This document shows, one piece after another, positions 33,717 through 48,906 of a stretch of DNA of 64,000 nt (positions are counted from its first letter, which is position 1; each line of letters begins with the position of its first letter). The translations under genes and the position numbers were made by a program. The notes beneath the pieces were generated by a model. That model was given only the letters and a program-made list of their open reading frames with translations, did not search any database and was not told where the DNA came from. This DNA comes from Symbiotaphrina buchneri (lineage: Eukaryota > Ascomycota > Symbiotaphrinales > Symbiotaphrinaceae), in assembly GCA_001599915.1 (NCBI GenBank), contig BCIG01000008.1, forward strand, positions 310,001 through 374,000, read 5' to 3'.

Positions 33717-34437
33717 ATGTCGGCATCACTCGTCCGTACAGCCCTACGAAATAGACATTTTCTGAGCTTGGCTTCCACTCGAGTGCCCGCATCGTTTTCG
33801 CCCGGCAACATCAGATATCTCTCCACCACCCCAGTCAGGATGGAGGCTCCAAGGGACATGTCACATTGGAAGATGTATGCCACCATCTCTAGTTGAGGTT
33901 GGACTTCGTACGTCCACTGCAGAGCTAACGCCTATTCCAGTGCCGTTGAGGCCAACAAATCATCTGATTTCCGGCGGGTACTATGGACGGGGAAGCACTC
34001 TCAGGTCGTCATCATGAACGTCCCTGTCGGCGGAGAAATTGGCGAAGAGATACACACTGTTGACCAGCATCTGTCCTTCACATCAGGCGTGGTAAAGCGT
34101 GACCTTCTGGCATGAGTGTTTCGGATAGCTTGGGCTAAAGTTGTTGGCAGGGTAAAGCGATTGTCAACGGCAAGGAGCAAGAAGTGACGGAAGGTAGCCT
34201 GGTTGTCGTGCCAGCCGGAGCCAAGCACAACTTCATCAACACAGTAAGCGTGTACTGCCCGGGCGTTCACAGGCTCCCTCTGACCATATCTGTCTTTCTC
34301 ACCAGGGTAATACGCCGCTTTTGCTGTATACGGTGTACGCCCCTGCAGAACACAAGGACGGTGCGGTGCACCAGACCAAGGAACAAGGGGACAAGCTAGA
34401 AGAGGAAGGACAGGACGAGCCACCAACATTTAAATAG
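33717..34437 (+). CDS. Cupin-domain protein with mitochondrial-type presequence
   Basis: A small single-domain cupin (RmlC-like). Exons 33717-33874, 33941-34091, 34151-34243 and 34306-34437 give 177 aa with all phases matching. Residues 1-40 are basic and Ser/Thr-rich (RTALRNRHFLSLASTR), suggesting mitochondrial import. The cupin runs from about 55 to 150: FRRVLWTGKHSQVVIMNVP, GGEIGEEIHTVDQHLSF (first metal motif, His present), VNGKEQEVTEGSLVVVPAGAKHNF (second motif His) and NTPLLLYTVYAPAEHKDG. The tail VHQTKEQGDKLEEEG is acidic. The domain resembles small bacterial cupins I know from COG0662. Reaction unknown. Introns of 59-66 bases show it is established in the fungal genome. Confidence 0.85.
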
Positions 34438-36087
34438 TGTGCTTTCTACCTTTTGTGGTAGCGCAAGTTCGGCATCGGGCGGATGAGTTGTCAAGCGGAT
34501 GGGATGTGCCTTGATATATCCTTTGTCAAAAGGGCCTCAGAGCAACTAGTGACTTTTCGGCGAGTGCATCGGTAGGGCATTCGGGCATGCCGGAAGTGTG
34601 ACTGCCCCAGTATTTCGGCGGAAATTGATACATATATTCCAGTGAAAAATGACCCTCTATTGCGCCGTCTCAATAACAGTGCCCTGTGGAGAAAGCCGAT
34701 GCAATTGGCGTTGGTATCCACGTCCTGTCGCACTTCCCCATACAGGCGGTGACACATTACCTGCGAAGAAGTTCGTACATACATGTACTCCGTAAAGTAA
34801 GGTACCTTAAGGTAGCTAAGATTACCATCACGGGGTACGCAGAGTTGGGGGTGCGTGAGAAGCGGAGAGCATCCGGCCTCGAGCTACCTCCTTAGCTACG
34901 CCGGTTGCGGGGATCGAGAAAAGGGCCGGGAGTGATTCCCGGTGACGCCTACGAGGATTACTACCTGGTAATTAAGGTAAATTAATATATTAAAAATACC
35001 TTACTCCAGTATTCTCCTGATAAGTCATGACGATCCCATGGTCCCATGACTACCACCATGGAACCGCGGGATGCAACTGCGATTGCAACTGCGAACTTGT
35101 TTTCCGCAAGGCAGCCAGCGCAAGTCTTTTCCTCGACCGGCGCGCCTCGCCGCCTCGAGTCTTAGCGCGTTGTGTCCGTCCGGCTCTCCTTCCTTGCCAG
35201 CGCAGCATCCGCGTTTCATGGCCTCCCTGGTGCCTTTGCTGGAGTATACAGAGTAGATTCTACCGTGATTTACCTTTGGGCGCTGTGCATATATTTCCCT
35301 TTCTGGTACGGACCATGTGGGGAGAGGGCGTTTGTGGCTTGCCCCGCTCGTTGCAACCATAAAGTAACTTTCCTTCCCCGGCCCAGTTCGTGCACGATAC
35401 ACCTTTCCTTGGTAGTGCCGCCGCCGGTGCCGCCGGCCCTCAGACTGGCATTTCACGATCCCAGGCCCTTACAGACTTCACTCGCCAAGGCATCAATGGT
35501 ACACGGGTCTCAAGTCTTGAATCTCTTCATTTGCATTCCTCGAAATCGTCCAAGCGTGACGACATATAGCACAAGCTCGTAAAGCATGACCGTCCCACCA
35601 CCATATCAGCGGCCGCTGTACGGCGCACGCACGTGGAAAAGAAAGAACTCCTGAGCCAATTCCAAGCAATTCCAAGCTCCCATGCCAGCGCGATGAGCAA
35701 AACGAAGCAGTCATCCACGAAACTTTTTATAGCCAATCTGTAGCAACAGTAAAGTTCCTCCGATGCATACGCTCCAGAGGAGCTAGAGGGTAAGGTGGAG
35801 AGGTCATCATTACAAACGATCTAGAACAAGCAGAAACGAGTCAACGAAAACGATGCACGAAACGCTCAACACAGAGCCCAACCGGCTGAAATGCAATGTC
35901 AAAAAAGGGTGCTGCAAATTGAATACCCATGACCCATTACCACGGCCCAAGCGGCTCTCGACAACCGTGGAGTAATTCTTCCAAAATCATTTAGAGACTG
36001 CGTAGTCTCCCTTTCTAGTCACAGGTAGAGACATCCAACCGGGAGTCGAGGAGCAATATATCATCGAGGGAAGATGTAGCGAGATCT
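34438..36087. other. Convergent gap between cupin and PP1-targeting genes
   Basis: 1.65 kb with no gene I can support. It holds a motif cluster at 34791-34820 (AAGTAAGGTACCTTAAGGTAG) and an AT-rich patch at 34970-35005. Short frames around 35027-35736 show no family features. Confidence 0.35.
34791..34820. repeat. AAGGTACCTTAAGGTAGC motif
   Basis: Contains the overlapping palindromes AAGGTACCTT and TACCTTAAGGTA, the clearest copy of the dispersed motif in this window. Confidence 0.65.
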
Positions 36088-38484
36088 TCAGCCACGGATC
36101 GCTGTAGGTCGACCATCAAAGATCCCACCACGCATAGGCTGATAGGGATAACCGTACGAGCCTGGCGATGACATTGTTGAACCCAAAGCACTACCTGTCA
36201 TGGGAGCAGGAGACGTCGATCGTGATCTCCTGGGGCTACCAGTCCCTGCAGGCGAGGCTGAACGGTCATCGCTTATGACGGGTGAGCCATCATCATTGGG
36301 AGATGACGTTGCACGAGTCCCTTCGGCGCTTCCCAGATTATATTCGGAGACGGATGATTCATCGGAGGCGCCGTCCATGTGAGGTATGGAGGGTTTCGAG
36401 AGCTGAGGGGAGCTTTTTGCGGATCCAAACTGAGCAAGAAATTAGCACACTGTTGATTATTTGTCGTTGCTGGTCCGAGAACGTACGAAGCAATACTTGT
36501 TGAGGAGTTCCTGATATGACGGGGACTCGACCGACGGTTTGTCCGAAGGGGAGAGGTGCGGTAACGGAGACCCAGGGAAGGAGGCAGCGCCAATGTATTG
36601 ACTCTCACTTCTCTTGTCAGAAGTTGCAGCACCCTTCAGAGTCTGTTGGTGAAAGCTATGCTTCGAACTAGGATCAGGTCCGGAGAAGTAACTGTTACTA
36701 CCTTTGGCTTTCGCCTGTCCCATTTGCAAGCCGCTCCGGCCTTGCAGAGTATCGTTTGCCGCCTGGAGCGCGGCGGAAAGCGATGCAGAGAAGTTGTAGC
36801 GATTACCAAAGGCTTGAGGGCCAGAGTTGCGTCTTGCCGGGTCATCTGAGGTATCCGTATCCTTCTTCGCTGCTTTCAATCGAAGAGTCGTCGGAGGGGA
36901 CTCGCCCATGAGCTTAGTCACAGGCTGGCGAAACGAACGCATATCGTAGGAGGAGTCGAAGCCATCCGCGAAATCGTCGAATGAGGTCGGAGCAGATTTT
37001 GGTCTGTTACCTGGCGATGATGAAGGCCTGCTACGTGGCAGTGCATTTAGCGGTCGGGCACCCAACCCCTGTTTTCCGTGCTGCGGCTTCGCTTTCTTGG
37101 TGAAATCCACTTGAAAGTTGATGGAATTATTGTTGTCCCAGAACTCCTGCCCATTGACATTGTACCGGACGCAGAAGAACATTGTTTTGTTTTCCAAATT
37201 CGCCAGGTCAGCCAACTTGATGCTGAAGTTGAAGCGATCATAGCCATCCGCTGTCTGCTTGCGTCTGACATCATTGTTGTACTCGGCCACGACCTCCGAA
37301 GTAGTCTTCCAATAATCCAAGGTAAATCGGACTACGACCAATTTGTGGAAGGCGATGTTGGCCACTGCGACAGTCCCCACCAAATTCTTGTTATCCCCGG
37401 AGAGAAAGACTCTCTCCACTCTGACTGGCATAGCCATTCGCTCTGGTGTCTCTCGAGGGAAGTTAGGGAGCTTGATCTCCCACTCGAGAGGCGGTGAATG
37501 GATCGGGTGGATATCATCACTCCCGAAAGGAAATTCCATGTCGCTGTCGTATGTCTCAACAGGGGATGAGCCTGCGCTGACCGCAAGCGGGCGATCGACC
37601 TGCAGAAAATGCCTGATGTGCTCCAGGTGCGAATCGAAATGTACAGCTTTCGAATATGTCGGTGTTCCCGGCATACTCGAGGGACGTCGCCGAACTGAAG
37701 AAGGCCGCAACGCAGGCTTCACAAGTTCACCAGACTTCTTTCGCACCATTGTCGGCTTGCGCGGTCGTCTCTCTTCATCACTGTCGTCCGAGACCTGGAA
37801 GGGTGACTCGCTCTTCCCAGCATCCACAGTGACTGAAGGCTCAGTAGAGGACCGAGAATGCGAAATCTTGCGAGCCTCATGGGTCAAAGATTGCGGTGCC
37901 CTCATATCTGTGGGCGAGACTTGATCGTCGTCTGCGGGTTGTGCACCACCCGTATGCAAGCACTCTAATGCCAACTCCAGCTGCCTCACTTCCTCGGCCA
38001 CACGTTCAGGGGAGCCCTCCCTTCTTTGTTCTATCGTCCTGACCACTGCCTCCAGCTCCTCAAATTTGTCTGTATCTCTGCCCCTACGACTAAGAGACTC
38101 GTCCTCATCGTCGCTAGAGTTCTGTGAGGAATCTGGAGGGGTCGTCACAGCGCCTGTGGGGATCAACGAGCCATTCACAGGTGGAGGAGACTGGCGAAGG
38201 CTACCGTTTGCATTGACGCCTCTCCGCTCCGCAGACTCATGGCTCGAGACGCTGTCCAGGCGCTGGGAATCGAGCGTGGAAGCCGGCGGATCCTCAAACG
38301 TGGCGTGTGTCGGCAGCGAGGGCGTCCGTCTATGGCGCTGCAGATAGGTTGTAGACCGAAGGAGGGCTGGCCGAGGTGGAGATGTCGAGATCTGCTGTGC
38401 TTGATTTTGAGAGTGCGACCGGCTGATTGAAGGCGTCTCTGGTGCTGAGCTAACAGGCGACTGCTGTGGCGGAGTGTACGGCAT
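36088..38484 (-). CDS. CBM21 protein phosphatase 1 regulatory subunit (Gac1/Pig family)
   Basis: Gac1-type subunits bring PP1 to glycogen synthase. Exons 38484-36487 and 36429-36088 give 779 aa. A disordered N-terminus (Ser/Pro/acidic) leads to KPTMVRKKSGELVKPALR and SKAVHFD, where KAVHF fits the PP1-docking [RK]xVxF motif. The CBM21 starch/glycogen-binding domain lies at about 340-470: VERVFLSGDNKNLVGTVAVAN, VVVRFTLDYWKTTSEV, DRFNFSIKLADL and FCVRYNVNGQEFWDNNNSINF. The long C-terminal tail is Ser-rich and continues across a 57-base intron (GTACGT; acceptor CTCAG). The start MPYTPPQQSPV is the first in-frame Met. Confidence 0.92.
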
Positions 38485-38948
38485 CCGTACGGCTGCAGAT
38501 GACAGAGGTGCAATGGACTCGGGCCCGAGGGTTTAGGAATCAAAGGCCGCAGGTATCGCGAGCATGAACGCAGGTGGTAATCAGGGACACTAATAAAGAA
38601 ATATAGGACAACCGGGTCTGGCCAATCGCACAAGTCAGCTATTGAAACAAGGAACCCCCAGCAAAATCAACACAGATATCGCAGCGGAGTGATTGGGATC
38701 CGGCCATACCTTTTGAAAATCGAACGATGGTGCTTGTGGTGGTTGAATAACAGAATAAGTCGGATCGGGGCTTAGGTGGACAAGGTGTAATAGATGCTTG
38801 CCGAAAGCAAGAGCGAGGTGAGGATGCCCTCAGCACCAGACGGCCCAGTTGCAGTAGTAAAGTCAGGGAAGAGCAAAGAGGAAGTCGACCGTGACTTCTC
38901 GACCTGCTCCTTCACCTCGATGGGCGTACGGGAAGAGAGGAGGGAATG

Positions 38949-38969
38949 AGAGGGAGGGAGGGAGGGAGG
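38949..38969 (+). repeat. (AGGG)n tract, G-quadruplex-capable
   Basis: Four consecutive GGGA units in the presumed 5' region of the PP1-targeting gene; meets the G3N1 quadruplex pattern on the + strand. Confidence 0.6.
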
Positions 38970-39426
38970 CAGAATGTCTGAAAGTCCTCGGAAGCCTGAT
39001 AGGAGGATGACGGGAACGACGCTCGCTAAGCCAGCGAGCCAACTTCCAAGATTCTGCCGGGCTTATCCTAGTCGCGCCACAAGATCACGTTCCCGCAGTG
39101 ACGATATCGGCGTCTCACAGCCGTCCGCGATGGTCCTTGGGAAAGAGCGTCGGCGATGCGTGGATAGAAGGAGGAGACAATTGAGAAGCGGAAGGAGAAG
39201 GGCAGAAGAGATGGGAAGGGGGATAGCACCATCCTAAAGCAGACAAAACAGTTGGGGTGCTGCTACCGTGGCCGCCGCTCCCGTTGATGGAGGGTCAGAA
39301 AATCGCCCGGAATCCGGTTGTTACTCGTTACTCGTACAAAAGGTAACGGTAGGGTACGACTTCTACTGATACGAATACTTTTGGCACACTGATGAAGAAG
39401 TAGTACGAGTAAGTAGCCTGACGACC

Positions 39427-39441
39427 GGGGGGGGGGGGGGG
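39427..39441 (+). repeat. Poly-G homopolymer, 15 G
   Basis: A run of 15 G inside the gene-poor region. Length at such runs is often wrong in assemblies. Confidence 0.8.
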
Positions 39442-42400
39442 TGTGGGCTGGTTGAGTGGTACAGGGGGAGGGTACGGGTACTGCTACATTTCTAGATTAC
39501 AAGAGTACCGGGTCGAGCGCGACTAAGAAAGTCACGACTCACGCCGGCTGCTTGGAAATCTTGGGGAGGGGCTTGTGTGGCTTGCACCGCACCGGCCAGT
39601 CATACGAGAGAGGACAAATATAAAGGGACTTATGTACTCCGTGCTCTTCCACAGATAAGGTACCTACCTTAAGATAGACGCTTACACCACCCGGCGATCG
39701 CTTTGCAATCACAACCTGTTGTCTCAAGAAGTCTCTGCGATTCTCTGATGACCTGTAAGCCCCGGATCGCCAGGATTTCTACACAATAGCCACGACGGAC
39801 GAGCTGGACAGATCTATGGACTGTGGAATAGGTATCATCTTTGACCACAATGCCTTACTCAGGACAGCTAAGGTGATAATAATTGCAAGAGCTGCCATAC
39901 CTAGAAGGTGCATCACTAGGTCTCTTAGCTTGGGTGGCTACTCGCTGGTCCTAGCGCCCCTCAACAAACACCAAAGCTAAACTGCAGCACACTAAACCCC
40001 ACCGACACCTAGCGTCTTAGGCATCATAAGGTCGAGTCGTGCGAGCGTGCAACGCGCTTCTGCTCCAGACCTTTCTTCCTGAACCTCTTCCCGTCAGCAT
40101 CCGAGAAATTGAGCTTCGTCGTATGTCTCGGTCGAGAGAGGCCAATAATGGCCAAGAGATGATGTACCCAATTCTTAATCGTACGTACACCCCTCGTATA
40201 AAGACCGACCTTACTCGTGGCCATCGATCTCCCCTCGTTCAATCTCGGCGTATGGTAGTTACCTACAGCAGTAAGTCCCTGCCTGAACATGCAACATTCC
40301 AATTCGCTTCCCCAACCTCGTGCGACAGAAACTTGTGGACGGATTCAAACACCCCACCTTTAGGCATGCTACCCGCGTTGGGACTAGCGCATTCTCACGA
40401 GCCTCTGACGCACAGAGTGAGGAGAAGCTAGCTCGTGGACAGCCACACCTGTCCTCAGAAGTTGTTGCATTCTCGCACAGGTTCACTATCTGTACCTCCA
40501 CGACATCAGATCTCGATAGGATAGTCAAAAGGAACTGGATGCCGTCCAGCTCACGTGATCCTAGGAAAATACGTTCGTTACCTTAAGTTGCGGTCGTTTC
40601 CGATGTCTTATCAGGGTTGGGATCGTGCAACAATCCTGCATATCAAGGCCCGCATGCACTTCAACGACTCCCTGACCTTAAGGTGATCGAGGTACGAGCG
40701 GTTACGTAGGTGCTGCAGTGCTAAATTGAGTATCTCGATCTACCACTGACCTGGCGGATCCCAGTGGCAGGTCCAAGCACGCTAGTAGGTCGCTCCTTCA
40801 AAAGACATTGCAGTGACCTCAGCCCCGGCGGTAGAGTATCATCGGGTCTCAATTCAAGTATAAGATAGTCCTCAAGAGTCTAGCCGGTTCATCATGAATC
40901 CTCTGCCGAAGACATCAGAGTCTCGAGGTCACAACTTACAATATCGAGCTGTGCAAAGTGGCAGGTCCCTCCTCGTTGACATTGTTATCGACCTGGTGCT
41001 CTGCTTATCAAGTTCCAATGTCAACTGCGAGGTCGCTTAGCTCAGCGGCTTTGCCACTGGCCTGGCGCTACGTGCAGAGCGCGAGAAGATGGCGCGATCA
41101 AGCTTTCGCGTCAGGAAGGAGACGTTTGCTGGAGGCGGAAACAGGAGGCGGCCGATGCCTTCGCTTCCACCTTAGTTTTTGACCAGGAGTCCGACGCGTC
41201 GAGGGCGCCGACGGCGTCTTCAGGTTGGATTAACCATTTGTTGACTACGGTACCTTATCAAGTCTCCTGCCAGTAAAAGGCACCTAAGGTAGGTAGGTGC
41301 ACGGGGCACAGGTCTGAGATCAGAATTGTTCGCATAGCGCATCCGTACTCGGACTACTGAGCACCGACTACGCCGACATTGGGAAAGTGGTACGGAAGAG
41401 CCAGCAGAGTCCACCCGCCCAATCAGGAGCTGTCAGAACCTGCTCCTCTTCCTGGAGGCCAAGACTGCGATACGCGACTCCAGATATGCCTCCACAGAGT
41501 CCACATCTCTACTCCATTGAACCCACTTTATGCAAAAGCCCACATACTCCAGACATGTCTCCACCAAAGGGGGTGCATGACGACATTTGAGGTCCCGGCA
41601 GATGTGATCGGTCGTTGTCGACCTGTGCTTGCCTGGGACATTCGAAACTGCAGATGAAGGATCTCGCGCCTTTGAAGGAAAGAAGCTGTTGCCCAATCTA
41701 CAAGATGCGAGGCTGATAAGGTAAGAATACAGGCAAGTACGGGTGAATCTGTGCGAAAGAGACCGTTGAGCAGGTACAAGCCGTGAGCACTTTGGCTCAG
41801 TGATGACAGAAGTACTTGAGTCTTTAGTTGCCGGCACTACCTTCCCTAAGCTCGAGCTCCGAGGCGCTACCTTAGCTTAGCCCCGAAAATTTTCACCGCC
41901 AACGCTAGCGAACCTTAATCTTTTTGGGAGTCCGTGGCAGGGGAAGCAGGGGGCAGCTGTCAAAATGAGGAAATACCTTATGCATCGAAGAATAACAATA
42001 ATTCGATGTCTCGGGTCTTGAGCGATTCGATAATCTCTCGTTGCTAGCGCTGCAGTGGGAAATTGAGAGCACGGGAACTCCTATATTATTTGATAATAGT
42101 ATGCATACGCGCCGAAGATCTGCGAGATTTTTGTTTGGAGGGTGTTCTACTCCTGCAGGAGGTGGATGACCAGTATCCATCCGGCTGTACTCCTACGGCT
42201 ACGGAGTACGATTCTCTGTTTACCCGGTCAGGGGGAAGGTATCTTGACAGAAGAAAAGTTTTCCAGTCCATTGGAGCCCTATCGAAGGCTTCCAGCTTCA
42301 TGTTGTTATTCTTTCCTACTTCAGCCCGTCGTTTGCATGCACATGACTTGCATGCGAGCGTTGCTCTTTCATTGATCTCGATGCTCCCAGCTCTGCCAAG

Positions 42401-44487
42401 ATCTCTGTGTGAATTTCGTGCAGGCCGCCAGAAAGGCGGTGAGGAAGGCGTCACACCGCCAAAGCACAAAGAAGCACCTTCACCCTTATCAATAATCACT
42501 TTGTCTTCGATTATCTTTCTCATCGCAGCTTTGCAGCACTGCCCGTCTTATCTCTTTGGCCGATAGATCCCTGCCAAAAATTGGCCGAAGAAATAGTTTG
42601 CCGATGTGCATTGAACAAAAACCTTCAAGGCCAAGCCTGCCTGTCCGGTTGAGTCGGCAGTCCTATTCATGTGACTCTGTGTCCAGTAACCTCTCGATTA
42701 TCATCGCAGACAATTGCTATCAATTTTGTCTCGAGCTTGATGAAGGTACATCATCATGGTCCATTTGCTTTAAGGCCACGAGTGATAAAGCGAAGCTATC
42801 ACAGTAACGTCTGGCGCGTGCCTAGGTAGCTCCGTATTCCGAGGTCAAGGGATACATGAGCCAGAGTTGGTCAATAATAATAGAGACGTGCCGTGGTATC
42901 TTTAATGTACCTGGTGTTTCCCCTGCGAAGCTTTTCCTCAACAAGAACCCGTTCTAGAACGGATCGCCACCTGCTTCTCCAGCAGAAGGGGTCCCTCGAG
43001 ACATCGCAGATCTGCAGCCGTTTCGTCCCTCTCTGCCGCTCTCCCGCAGCTCGGCTCGGCTTGCGCGTCTGTGTGACCTGCCCTGCTAGGCAACGAGCTG
43101 CGGCAGCTGGTCCCTGAAAATGATCCGGTTCAAAAATGGCGGGCGCAAATCCTTTGAGTATATAAGGGTACATACTGCGTAGGGCTCGACTATCTTGGGA
43201 GACGGGTTCGATATGGTGTACCGAAAGACAGTTGGTGGAGTGTGCTGAAATGCAGGGTCCAGTCGTGTGGAGATCTGCCCCTCCATCAGGTTGAGTACCG
43301 AATTATTGTTGGGTCGTGGGATGGCGCGGCAGCTGGAGATAGCCAAGTAAATTGGAGGTTTGGGATCTGCTCCAATGCGCAGATAGCAAGCTGCAGCATC
43401 TTCGCCTCTATTATCACAGTATATTGTCGTAGGTTACCGGGAGACTAGATACTGAATCGATTGCCTGATCCGATTAACGGCTCTACGATTCGGTGGTTAC
43501 AGCTTCTTGGTCAGATAAGCGAGGGTGTGGATTTATGAGATTCCTGTCGAGCTGTCACTAAGGTACCTTAAGAATTGGAAATTATCACAGTATGATGCCC
43601 GTCAGAGTTGCGGTGAGAGGGATCGAGGCTGGTTTGGCATGTTTGCGGAGTTTGCATGGGGCTGTTGGGGGCCCCGGAATGCTGGCGGGGTGGGAAGGAA
43701 TGCTTCGACTCCATACATGGCCCCTTCCTGTGACCCCTTGCTTTCTGATCCGTGCACGTCTGATGTTCGTCGCATGCCGTACTCCTCCTTGAGGCCCAGG
43801 TATCGCTACAAGGCTCGCGACGCCACCTACTTCCACGTCTTGTCCGGACCAGGTACGAAGGAAGGCGGTCACTGTAACTTTGTCGATAGGGCGTCTGACC
43901 CAGTCAGTCATGGATATGGTTCCCAACATCGGCTCTGGGCAGAGGCCACTGGTCCCCTCCCTGCGCTCAGATGCCCGACCCCGCCGTCGGACATAATCCT
44001 CGTTGTCCTGGGAAGTGGCAGAGTTGATTGGACGCTGTCGCCGGTGTTGTCTGGAGGAAAGGGTTGCGAGTCTCGGACACTCTTCTTGCTTCTACGCCAC
44101 TACCATCCTCTAACATCTGAACTTATGAAACTGGAGCCGCCGCCTGAAGAACAGAACCTTAAAATTGCAGCTGAGATACTCGTCTGCGGGTGATCAGCTA
44201 GCGAACGGACAAGGCCTGGCCCGTTCGTTCCCTCTGAGAAGGTTCCCCATAGAGAAAAGCAATAACACCAAGCAACATGGATGGCGGCTGCTCCGCTCAC
44301 CATCATAGACCACTGAATTCGTCCACAAACCACAAATCGAGGTGCAAGATTAACACTATACGCCTACCCTCAGACGCCTTCCGTTCTCCGTCCATGACCA
44401 GCCCATTTCCCGTAGACAAACACGTTTGATTCGTTTAAACCAGGTATCGCCAATCGTCATATGATCTGTGGAGCCTTCGACTCGGGA

Positions 44488-48343
<3,856 letters not shown>

Positions 48344-48906
48344 GGTGTCGATCGAGCCGGCGCCTCTTGCCCCGGCAGGACCTCCAGCACGCGCGGCGGA
48401 CGGGGACGTGTAATGAAACCAGATTGCACAATAGAGATGCGCGTTTCTGCGAGCTATACTCGTGGAGCAGACGGAAGAGATACAATTAACGGGGGCAATA
48501 GCTCCAAAGAGGCTGTGTATGCGCGAGCGGTAGATGGCGTCGTCGTGATGGATGTTCAACGTGAAGAGACCGCTCCGTGCTTTGCCTGTACGAAGTAGCT
48601 ATCTGCGCAAAGACGAGACGCGTCGGTGCCAACGGGGAAAGTGCCGACGATGTAAGGAAGGTAAGGTAAGGTGAGGTAAGTACGGGGTACCGTAAGGTAC
48701 TTCTGTATTCGTACTCAGGGCACTAAGATAGCCCACCTCGGCCGCTAGCTTGAATCAGAATTGGTGCCTTCTGGGTCATCCTCTCAGCCTTCTAAATTAG
48801 CGTCATCGTCTTTCTGGAAGCATACGTGAAATTCTGCTACGAAGTCCACGACACCTGCACGCCGCATCGTCACAGTACTCTGCAAAGCCCATTGCCAGCT
48901 TGCGTA
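48344..48906. promoter_or_regulatory. Divergent promoter of smc3 and rio1 with a GGTAAG array
   Basis: 563 bases between two start codons. The middle (48651-48700) carries tandem GGTAAG/GGTACC words. C/T-rich leader precedes the rio1 ATG. Confidence 0.45.
48651..48700. repeat. Tandem AAGGTAAGGTAAGGTGAGG array ending GGTACCGTAAGGTAC
   Basis: Five near-perfect GGTAA/GGTGA 5-mers in a row followed by a GGTACCGTAAGGTAC near-palindrome. Largest tandem array of this motif family in the window. Confidence 0.7.

Larger units (their letters stand above)
38485..44487. other. 6-kb gene-poor region between the PP1-targeting gene and smc3
   Basis: By far the longest gap in the window. Frames of 130-220 codons exist (40039-40431, 42063-42566, 43525-44193), but none shows a family motif, sensible composition or splice-supported extension. 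No transposase, reverse transcriptase, terminal repeats or tRNA seen. Motif clusters sit at 39657-39674, 41280-41299 and 43560-43572. Base composition is not strongly AT-rich, so heavy RIP is unlikely. It may hold non-coding transcripts or decayed sequence. Confidence 0.4.

Noticed and set aside
35027-35736. Overlapping frames between cupin and PP1-targeting genes
   Set aside because: Several frames on both strands are open by chance in a GC-rich stretch; none has coding character.
42063-42566. 167-codon frame in the gene-poor island
   Set aside because: The opposite strand is open over the same bases and there is no domain or intron support.
40000-43500. Decayed transposable element
   Set aside because: No terminal repeats, target duplications or transposon protein fragments seen, and no strong AT bias from RIP.
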